This document shows positions 7,179 to 13,541 of a stretch of DNA of 64,000 nucleotides, piece after piece. Numbering within the stretch: position 1 is the stretch's first letter; each line of letters starts with the position of its first letter. The stretch is from Caldatribacterium sp051549785 (lineage in GTDB: Bacteria > Atribacterota > Atribacteria > Atribacterales > Caldatribacteriaceae), in the NCBI RefSeq assembly GCF_051549785.1, contig NZ_CP189974.1:992001-1056000 (forward strand), written 5' to 3'. Position numbers and translations under genes: made by a program. The notes below the pieces were generated by a model. The model was not told the DNA's origin and searched no databases. It worked only from the letters and a program-made list of their open reading frames with translations.

Positions 7179-9292
7179 GTGGAGTTTGATCGAAAAACCA
7201 CAGTGGGGATTCTCTTGTGTGTTGCCTTCCTTGTGTTCCTTCCGACAGCGGTTCACTCCTACAGTAACGATAATCGGGAGCGGACTATGTCTGGGGGACC
7301 CCATAGGGTTATCAACGCCTTTGCGGTCCAGGCATTCGTGGCGGAGTCTTTGAGTGATCCGGTTTTGACACAATACGATTTTTGGGGTGGAGAAAACCTC
7401 ACCGGGACAACGGTGGTGCAGCCGGGCAACTGGGAGAAGGATGTTCGGGAAGGGATAGGGAAGGGCAAGTGGTACCAGTGGGTGATAGAGGGTGGCTACA
7501 CGGCCGATGAGCCAGAACGATACATGTCCCTCCGCCACTTTTACGACCCCCTGGGGGCGAACCAGGGGGCGACGTACCTCACTGATCACGTCGAGGAATG
7601 GTTAACCTCCTTCGTCATGGGGCCAAACCCCAAAATGGATGCGAAATGGTGGGGAGCCCTGCACTCTCCTTACTCCCTGGCAAAGGGAGTGGAGTTTATG
7701 GAGAGGGCTTTTTCGGCCTCTCGCTCTCAGGAAAAGGAGAGACTCTTTGCAGCTGCCTGGCGATCGCTGGGAGAGACTATGCACCTTCTGGCCGACATGA
7801 CGGTTCCGGCCCACGTCCGGAATGACTCCCACCCGGGGGTGGCGTGGACGGAGTACATCACGGACAGGTACCGCGCCGACCCCTACGAGGAATATGTCGA
7901 TGAGGAGGTGGTCAAAGACTCCATGGCCGAAGGCCGGGTTGATCCGGATTTACTTCGGGAGATCCAGTCGGTTCCCGAGACACAACGGGGTCTTTTGAAG
8001 GTGTTGCAGCTCTTTGACCTTGTGGCAGCGTACACGAACAGGAATTACTTTTCCCTGGATACTATAGCCGGCACCGAAAGAATATCGGGCCGGAGATTCA
8101 CCAATGCCAACGGCATGCCCGAATACCCCTCTCCACGTCTTGAGGACCTTGAAGTCGATAAAGAGCAGGGCTACTACTATCGGGAGGATTTCCTGGGGAG
8201 GGTACGCCTGGTCCGGGTTGTCCGTGACGGTCTTTTGCAGAAGCTTGCCGAGTTGGGCGGGGTGTCACTCTCCCCTCGTCTTGAGATCGACCGGAACTGC
8301 TCTTTTGATCAGGCAAAACGTCTGGTTCCTGCAGCCGTAGCTGTCGGCCAAAAGCTCCTTGGGTGGTTCATGCCCAGAGTGGAGGTTATCCTTGATGCTT
8401 TTGTCGTTGAGGAAAAGGAGGGGGAGAACATCGGCCTCTTGAAAGGGCGAGTAGTCCACACTCCTTTTGGGGTCTACGACGACCCTCTTTCCTTCACCCT
8501 CCCTGAGGATGGGAACGTCACCGTGGTGGTGAACGGGGAATCCATGGAACCCCCTCTGGGGGCGGTTTCCATAAAGGAAGGAGTCATCGAGGGGAGGATT
8601 CCCTTAGCCTCCAGGAGTCCGGTGAAAGAGATAGGCCTGGTTCTTGATATCGGCGGAATTCGAGTCTCTTCATCGGCTTTCACCGTGCCTTTCCTTGAGC
8701 TCCATCCGGAGAATTTGAGCGGTCTGGCAGGAGAAAAATACGGGTTCTATGTGGTGGTTGAGCATTGCCCACCTCAGGTGGTGTACCTCTGGGATTTCGG
8801 CGATGGGAGTGTTGCCGAAACCAAAGGGGCCTCTCTTTCCCATGTGTATGCGAAAGAGGGAGAGTATACCTCCTCCGGGTTACAATGCAGGACCCCAGCA
8901 CAAAGAGCATCCTCGCCATTGCCCAGGGAAAGGCCTACATCCTGCCTGCTCAGGCTGAAACCACCCAAAAAGAAGGGCCCCTGACTCCGGACCTCTCGCC
9001 GCCGGTTGAGGATGAAAAGGCTCACCGGCAGAGAATCCTTGCGGAGTACCGTTTGTTGTACCCCGAGTTCCTGCCCTGGTTTTACAACTATAAAGGGCGG
9101 ATCGAGCTCATTGCCAATGCCGAGGAGGTCGGCCCAGACCTCTACCGGGTGGCCTACAAGCTCTGGCAGGTCGTCGAGGAGGGCCCAAGGAAGGGCGAAG
9201 AATACGTGGCGGCGTATCTCGATTTGCATTGTACTCTGGAACAGCTTGAAGCCGATTTAGCACTCATGAAAAAGAAGCTGGGGAAAGAGTAA
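7179..9292 (+). pseudogene. Exported zinc-dependent phospholipase C/S1-P1-like protein with PKD domain, frameshifted
   Basis: GTG 7179 follows AGGGAGGGG and opens a signal peptide (about residues 1-27, VHSYS). The next ~300 residues carry the spaced His/Asp ligands of the zinc phospholipase C / S1-P1 nuclease fold: GPHRVIN, LRHFYDP, and GETMHLLADMTVPAHVRND. A PKD domain near residue 520 (YLWDFGDGS, SHVYAKEGEYT) is cut at about 8870. There the frame shifts in a CCTCCTCC run and continues (LRVTMQDPSTKSIL) for about 140 residues to 9292, for a would-be length of ~704. The catalytic part is intact, so a truncated active enzyme of 601 residues is possible. A sequencing slip is also possible. Confidence 0.75.
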
Positions 9293-9523
9293 GAGACCCT
9301 GATTTCTGTGGCACCCGTGGATAGGTTCATTCACAGAGATCTGCAACAGGGAGGGGAGACAAAAAAGGAAGAGCGACCTGTATCCTGACTCAGGTGTCGA
9401 AGAACTCCGGCATCAAGCCCTTCTTCCCCAGGGTCTCCCGCATCAGTGGAATGGTAGAGCGCGGCTTGATCGGACCTTCCGGAAGGGTTCTCTGGCCCTC
9501 TGAGGATGAGATGGACCCTTGGA

Positions 9524-9665
9524 ACATGAGGTGCCACCGCAAAAAGTGGACGGAGGAGGTGGAGAATAAAAAAAGACCACACTGGAGCTTGGGGAGAGGA
9601 ACCTGGGAGGAGCTGAGAGGCACTGGACTTTCCGAGTGTCCCACATGATGTGGACCTGTACACAC
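9524..9665 (+). repeat. ~140 bp diverged repeat, copy A
   Basis: The stretch from CATGAGGTGCCACC through AAGACCACACTGGAGCTTGG and CTGAGAGGCACTGG to TGTACACACCC matches 43497-43633 at roughly four positions in five, with a six-base gap. It lies in a 440-base gene-free gap and could be the end of an unidentified mobile element. Confidence 0.7.
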
Positions 9666-9690
9666 CCTTGAGGACCAGGGGGGCGGCTGG

Positions 9691-9696
9691 TACAAT
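9691..9696 (+). promoter_or_regulatory. Minus-10 element before the TIG lipoprotein
   Basis: TACAAT, in the context TGGTACAAT, lies 36 bases upstream of the ATG at 9732. No good minus-35 is visible. Confidence 0.4.
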
Positions 9697-9731
9697 GTTT
9701 CCTGAGGTATTTCCTGAAGGAGGCGCTTTGA

Positions 9732-10226
9732 ATGAAGAGCTTTCTCAAGGCGTCTGTAGCGTTCCTCTTGCTGGCTGTGTTCCTCTTCGGCTGTCGGGCG
9801 GTTCCTCCTTCGTCGCCGACCATCACCTCCATCACTCCTGATCGGGGCTGCCCCGGAGACGTAGTCACCATCACCGGGAGCGGGTTTGGGGACACCCAGG
9901 GTAGAAGTAAGGCGACTTTTGCATCCTGCGTTGAGGGATTTCGGGTAGAGGCTAGGGCGCTCTCCTGGTCTCGCACCGAAATCCGGGTGGAGGTTCCTTA
10001 TGGGGTATGCTCTGGGAAAGTCACCGTGACCGTCAACGGCACCGAAAGTAACGGTGTGGACTTCACCGTAGGTGATGAATGCCCTCTGCTACCTGCTCCA
10101 ACCCTGCTACCTGCTCCTACTGTGACACCCGCTCCAGAACCAACCCCCTCTTTCCCCTACATACCACCACCAACCAACGTTCCCAGTCCTGAACCAATAC
10201 CCACTCCCGGTCTCCCGAGTTCGTAG
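9732..10226 (+). CDS. Lipoprotein with IPT/TIG domain and proline-rich tail
   Basis: The 164-residue product starts after AAGGAGG. It has a signal peptide with Cys in VFLFGC, one IPT/TIG domain (ITSITPDRGCPGDVV, ITGSGFGDTQG, TVTVNGTESNGVDFTV), and a ~45-residue Pro/Thr-rich tail. The domain matches the lipoprotein at 2985-3353, including the paired Cys in the first and middle strands (RGCPGD, FASC), which could form a disulfide outside the cell. The Pro-rich tail could span cell-wall or envelope layers. Binding role inferred from the domain only. Confidence 0.87.
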   Translation: MKSFLKASVAFLLLAVFLFGCRAVPPSSPTITSITPDRGCPGDVVTITGSGFGDTQGRSKATFASCVEGFRVEARALSWSRTEIRVEVPYGVCSGKVTVTVNGTESNGVDFTVGDECPLLPAPTLLPAPTVTPAPEPTPSFPYIPPPTNVPSPEPIPTPGLPSS

Positions 10227-10438
10227 GCCGGGTAAAACTTCAGGGTGTGGCAGGAAGCGCTAACGCACTTCCCGTGTCCCCGATGGTTCGGAGATGTGTT
10301 CTTCCGGCTTCGTGTAGTGGAGCTATGGGTTTTGCCCATGGGACTCACCCCAAAGAGCACGTTCCGCCAGGGTCTGCGGACTTGAGGGAGGAGCAGGAAG
10401 GGATAGATATCGCAGCGCCCCAAAAACGAGAAAAAAGC

Positions 10439-10514
10439 TGGCGCGCCCGGAGGGATTTGAACCCCCAACCTACGGATCCGTAGTCCGTTGCTCTATCCAT
10501 TGAGCCACGGGCGC
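10439..10514 (-). tRNA. tRNA-Arg (anticodon ACG)
   Basis: The minus strand folds into a full cloverleaf: acceptor GCGCCCG/CGGGCGC, anticodon stem ACGGA/TCCGT with loop CTACGGA (ACG reads CGN arginine codons after A34-to-I editing), and T loop GGTTCAAATCC. The discriminator base is G and CCA is encoded at 10439-10441. Confidence 0.97.
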
Positions 10515-10522
10515 GCAGGGTC

Positions 10523-10600
10523 TGGGGTGAGCGAGGGGACTTGAACCCCCAACACCTGGATCCACAGTCCAGTGCTCTGACCAGTTGAGCTACGCTCACC
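10523..10600 (-). tRNA. tRNA-His (anticodon GTG)
   Basis: The cloverleaf has acceptor GTGAGCG/CGCTCAC and anticodon stem CTGGA/TCCAG with loop CTGTGGA. It also has the extra G at position -1 (10600) paired with C73 (10526), the hallmark of tRNA-His. CCA is encoded at 10523-10525. It lies eight bases upstream of tRNA-Arg, so the two are probably cotranscribed. Confidence 0.97.
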
Positions 10601-10630
10601 ACAGGGAGCATTCCTTATTTTACCAAATCC

Positions 10631-11146
10631 TTGCAAGGATGCAAGGAGTACCTGCAGGGAGTGCTTCAGGAGAATGGCGGCGAGGTCTCGCTCTCTCAGG
10701 TGAACACCATCTTCACGGGTGTGGTGGGCCAGCCGCTTTTGAAGAACCCTAAAGAAGCCATCACAGGAGCTATCCGGGAAGGTGTGCGGCAGGGGATTTT
10801 TGGGATTCAGGCCGGTAACAGGACTTTTGTGGGCGAGGAAGTCCCGGAGGAGGTACTGAAAAACGGCAACGTGGTTCTGGTTGCGTCTCCCAAAAAACAG
10901 GAAAAAGAGCCGGGAACTGTGGCTTCTTCCCCTGAGCCAGGGGCGGTGACGCTTACGGTGCGGACCAGCGCGAATATCCTGTATCCTCTGCTTCAAGCTG
11001 CACAAAGGCTGCGGGAGTTACAGGGAGCCACGGTCCTTCTTCGGGTCGATGACCCCACAGGGGCAATGCGGCGGCTGAAGCAGGAACTCGAGAAGCTCCT
11101 TCGCGATTACGGCTGCACAGTAGAGTGGGAGGAAAGGCAAAGCTGA
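10631..11146 (+). CDS. Hypothetical protein, probably a 5'-truncated gene
   Basis: The 171-residue frame opens at TTG 10631, only 30 bases from tRNA-His, with no ribosome site. This suggests its 5' part was lost by recombination at the tRNA. It reads as two helical/beta segments: an N-terminal winged-helix-like piece (LKNPKEAITGAIREGVRQG then IFGIQAGNRTFVG), and a C-terminal piece ending LKQELEKLLRDYGCTVEW. The second piece faintly recalls C-termini of large DUF499-type ATPases found in defence loci, but I cannot confirm that. Treat it as a remnant of unknown function. Confidence 0.4.
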   Translation: MQGCKEYLQGVLQENGGEVSLSQVNTIFTGVVGQPLLKNPKEAITGAIREGVRQGIFGIQAGNRTFVGEEVPEEVLKNGNVVLVASPKKQEKEPGTVASSPEPGAVTLTVRTSANILYPLLQAAQRLRELQGATVLLRVDDPTGAMRRLKQELEKLLRDYGCTVEWEERQS

Positions 11147-11336
11147 AAATCCCGAGGACCTTTCTGGCTTGAGTCCCCGGGACCGGTGGGGTTTCTGGGT
11201 TAGTTGAGAGGTAAGCGGGATAGACCAGCTTGTCTTTCACGGTTTCTTTGCCCAGAACCTGGATGGCGTTTCCCTGCAATATGACCTCTCTGAAAAGGTA
11301 CGTCTGGGGATTGCGAAGGAGTTCTCTTATGGCCAT
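10953..11336 (-). CDS. Doubtful small ORF
   Basis: An ATG at 11336, after GGAGGAACC some 15 bases upstream, opens MAIRELLRNPQTYLFREVIL and continues for 127 codons. The first ~70 residues look protein-like and loosely resemble small antitoxin-type proteins (RELLRNPQ). The last third runs antisense to the ORF at 10631-11146, so at least one of the two is not translated as drawn. No family was recognised. Confidence 0.22.
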   Translation of the reverse strand: MAIRELLRNPQTYLFREVILQGNAIQVLGKETVKDKLVYPAYLSTNPETPPVPGTQARKVLGIFSFAFPPTLLCSRNREGASRVPASAAALPLWGHRPEEGPWLPVTPAAFVQLEAEDTGYSRWSAP

Positions 11337-11662
11337 GATGGGTTCTTCTTCGGTTCCTCCCCACACCGGGAGGACAAAAAGGAATCTCTTCCGGGTCAAA
11401 TCAGTGTCCATGCAAACCGAAAGTACATTCGCTATAATAGGGCCAAAGTTCGGTTATTTCCAGGGCCCGGGCAAGCTCAGATGAACAGGGATTATACCCG
11501 AGGGTCGGTGGAGGCGTGGTTGCTGGTCGCTCCAGCTGAAGATGACAAAGAGGACGACTTCTGTAGCTACCCATGTGACCTGCCTGGTGGTGTAGCTTCG
11601 GGGCAGCAAGCCGAGCCCTGGCGGCTGGATGAGGTGATCCGGAAGAATCTCTGAGGTTTGGC
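11147..11662. other. Mostly non-coding gap before the second MntA-HepT module
   Basis: Apart from the doubtful minus-strand ORF, the 516 bases hold only short frames. A possible minus-10 (TATAAT at 11434-11439, in CGCTATAATAGG) on the plus strand is the only regulatory-looking signal. Confidence 0.35.
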
Positions 11663-11953
11663 ATGAGACTTGAGGAGCTCTTGCAGGCGAAACGCGCAGA
11701 AGTTCTTAAGGTGTGCGATAGATACGGTGCTTGTAAGGTGCGCATCTTCAGTTCGGCAGTTCGCGGGGAGGCGGACGAGGGAAGTGACATCGACTTCCTG
11801 GTGGAGATGGAACCGGGCCAGTCTCTTTTTGACCTTGGGGACCTTCAGTACGAGCTGGAAAGGCTCCTTGGCCGGAGAGTGGATGTGGTTACGGAACGGG
11901 GACTCAAAGCGCGCATTCGAGAGCGGGTGCTCCAGGAGGCAGTGGTGCTGTGA
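11663..11953 (+). CDS. MntA-type nucleotidyltransferase (module 2), altered active-site loop
   Basis: This 96-residue paralogue of the 5791-6081 gene has the same layout (MRLEELLQAKRAEVLKVC at the start, RERVLQEAVVL at the end). The family's Gly-Ser pair in FGSxxRG is replaced by FSSAVRG. The metal-binding SDIDFLV is intact. The glycine loop positions the nucleotide phosphates, so the change may lower activity. A four-base overlap leads into a hepT relic, so this antitoxin no longer has a full toxin to control unless it acts on module 3. Confidence 0.82.
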   Translation: MRLEELLQAKRAEVLKVCDRYGACKVRIFSSAVRGEADEGSDIDFLVEMEPGQSLFDLGDLQYELERLLGRRVDVVTERGLKARIRERVLQEAVVL

Positions 11954-12087
11954 GGAATCCAAAGGAGCACCTGGAAGACGAGCTTCAAGCTATTGCCGCC
12001 GTTGAGTGCCATGCCTGCGTTGAGAGGGCGGACTTTGAGTGCGGTAGATTGCTCCAGATCTGGTTTCCGCATCACTGTGAGGGATAA
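11950..12087 (+). pseudogene. HepT N-terminal remnant (module 2)
   Basis: A 45-codon frame starts GTG within the mntA stop and reads VRNPKEHLEDELQAIAAVE, the first HepT helix (compare PLQDILDAITRIERYT in module 1), then loses similarity and stops. The R-x4-H RNase motif is absent. It ends two bases before the intact mntA of module 3, so module 2's toxin was probably deleted when module 3 arrived or rearranged. Confidence 0.7.
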
Positions 12088-12089
12088 CC

Positions 12090-12392
12090 ATGGCAGGAAT
12101 ACAACTGCCGAAAGAGAAGCTCGCCGAGTTTTGCCGGCGGTATCACATCCGGCGCCTGGCGCTGTTTGGCTCGGCGTTACGCGGAGACCTTGGGCCGGAA
12201 AGCGATATCGACTTTCTCGTGGAATTCGAACCTGGCCATGTTCCCGGCCTTTTCGGCATTGCTCGCATGGAGCGTGAGTTGTCGGCGCTTTTTGGGGGGC
12301 GAAAGGTGGATTTGCGTACCCTGAGGGACCTGAGCCCCTATTTTCGCGAGGAGGTGTTGCGGGAAGCCGAGGTGCAGTATGCGGAAGAGTGA
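12090..12392 (+). CDS. mntA: MntA-type nucleotidyltransferase antitoxin (module 3)
   Basis: The 100-residue product has intact FGSALRGDLGPESDIDFLV (Gly-Ser loop and two metal-binding Asp). It is more divergent from modules 1 and 2 than they are from each other. It lacks their LLQAKR N-terminus and ends VLREAEVQYAEE. The hepT start lies 14 bases inside its 3' end, giving translational coupling. By family knowledge it blocks HepT by transferring AMP to the toxin's HxY tyrosine in the cytoplasm. Confidence 0.9.
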   Translation: MAGIQLPKEKLAEFCRRYHIRRLALFGSALRGDLGPESDIDFLVEFEPGHVPGLFGIARMERELSALFGGRKVDLRTLRDLSPYFREEVLREAEVQYAEE

Positions 12393-12720
12393 TAGAGTGC
12401 GGCTGCAACATATGCTCGATGCTGCCCGGGAAGCTCTTGAGTTTGCAAGCTCCAGTTGTCGAGAGGAGTTAGAACGCGACCGCAAACTGGTGCTGGCGCT
12501 GGTGAAGGACATTGAGATCGTCGGAGAAGCCGCATACCAGGTCTCTGAAGAAACTCGGGAGCTTTTGCCCGACCTTCCTTGGGAGGATATGATTGCAATG
12601 CGCCACCGGCTGGTTCATGGGTATTTTGATATAGACCTGGATGTCCTTTGGCAGACGGTACAGCAGGACCTTCCTCTGTTGGTTGAAAAACTTAAAGCTG
12701 CACTGAGGACAGGGGAATAG
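12379..12720 (+). CDS. hepT: HepT-type RNase toxin (module 3), intact
   Basis: The 113-residue DUF86/HEPN-type protein has the R-x4-H RNase motif and the HxY tyrosine in RHRLVHGYF, plus the conserved VKDIEIVGEAAYQVSEE helix and DLDVLWQTVQQDLP. HEPN toxins dimerise and cleave RNA, often tRNA ends, until MntA modifies them. It overlaps mntA by 14 bases. This is the only complete MntA-HepT pair among three in 7 kb and so the likeliest functional one. Confidence 0.9.
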   Translation: MRKSDRVRLQHMLDAAREALEFASSSCREELERDRKLVLALVKDIEIVGEAAYQVSEETRELLPDLPWEDMIAMRHRLVHGYFDIDLDVLWQTVQQDLPLLVEKLKAALRTGE

Positions 12721-12900
12721 CAGTGTGCCCGACGGCGCCCAGGGTGTATAGAACTCGAAGAGTTGCCTGGTGCCTTTGACCTCTGTGGGTTCATTTTGAC
12801 CGACATCTGCGCTGGCTGCTCTGGGTAACTCGCCCAGCACGTCAGGGAAATTTCACAATTGCGATACATTCCGGTCACAAATCCCTCCAGAAACCCGGTG

Positions 12901-12906
12901 TATAAT
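12901..12906 (+). promoter_or_regulatory. Minus-10 (TATAAT) for the SHOCT gene
   Basis: A perfect TATAAT lies 19 bases before the ATG at 12925. This excludes the longer in-frame start at 12859. Confidence 0.6.
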
Positions 12907-12924
12907 TTCCCTGGAGGCGGTGGT

Positions 12925-13194
12925 ATGCACGGGCATGGGTTGTTCTGGGTTCCCTTCTGGGGCTACTGTTACTCCCCCTGGGGGTGGTTTTTCTGGGGGA
13001 GGATGCTCGCGGGCGTTGTGGTGTTCCTTTGCATCTTCTGCCTGCTCTTTCTCCTTTTCTGGGCCGGGAGGCACATGTTTCGCCCTTCCAGGTTCTTTGA
13101 GGAGGACCCCATAGAGATTCTCAAGCGCCGCTATGCCCGGGGAGAGATCACGAGAGAAGAGTACGAGAGGATGCGGGAAGAGCTGAAACGGTGA
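12925..13194 (+). CDS. Small membrane protein with C-terminal SHOCT domain
   Basis: The 89-residue product has a His/Trp/Phe/Gly-rich N-terminus (MHGHGLFWVPFWGYCY) and one transmembrane helix (about residues 30-50). It ends in a SHOCT short C-terminal motif (DPIEILKRRYARGEITREEY). SHOCT domains are oligomerisation or anchoring modules of unclear function. ATG 12925 follows CTGGAGGCGG and the TATAAT at 12901. The next frame begins inside its stop codon. Confidence 0.85.
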   Translation: MHGHGLFWVPFWGYCYSPWGWFFWGRMLAGVVVFLCIFCLLFLLFWAGRHMFRPSRFFEEDPIEILKRRYARGEITREEYERMREELKR

Positions 13195-13472
13195 TACTGG
13201 TCTCGGGAAAAGAAGACCACCCTTCTGCCCTGGTAGACTGTGCGGCAGCGACCGAGAACATGCTCCTTGCGGCGAAGTCTCTGGGTGTGGCTTCCTGCTG
13301 GATTGGCTTTGCGGGGCTCCTTTTCTCAAGCCCTGAGGGCGAGGCGTACCGGAAGCTTTTGCAGATTCCCGAAGGGTACCGACCTCTCTGAGCAATGGCC
13401 CTGGGGTACGCCCTGGACTGCCCTGAGGAGGCTCCTCCAAGGAACCGGAACGTCGTCGCCTGGATACGGTAG
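13191..13472 (+). pseudogene. Nitroreductase-family C-terminal fragment
   Basis: The frame reads LVDCAAATENMLLAAKSLG, ASCWIGF, LLQIPEGYRPL, then a TGA at 13389-13391. It continues in the same frame as AMALGYALD to PRNRNVVAWIR. This is the C-terminal half of an FMN-dependent nitroreductase (the AAATENMLLAA helix contacts flavin). The N-terminal flavin-binding half is missing and the internal stop breaks the rest, so it is not an enzyme. Confidence 0.85.
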
Positions 13473-13517
13473 CATCCGGCGATTACCCACACAGGGGATG
13501 GGGGCGGAAAGGCGGAA

Positions 13518-13536
13518 GCCCGGGTTTACCCCGGGC
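13518..13536 (-). terminator. Hairpin downstream of the PPC-PLAT gene
   Basis: GCCCGGG/CCCGGGC around a five-base loop lies six bases beyond the stop codon of the minus-strand gene. The T tract is poor on both strands. Confidence 0.5.
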
Positions 13537-13541
13537 TCTTC

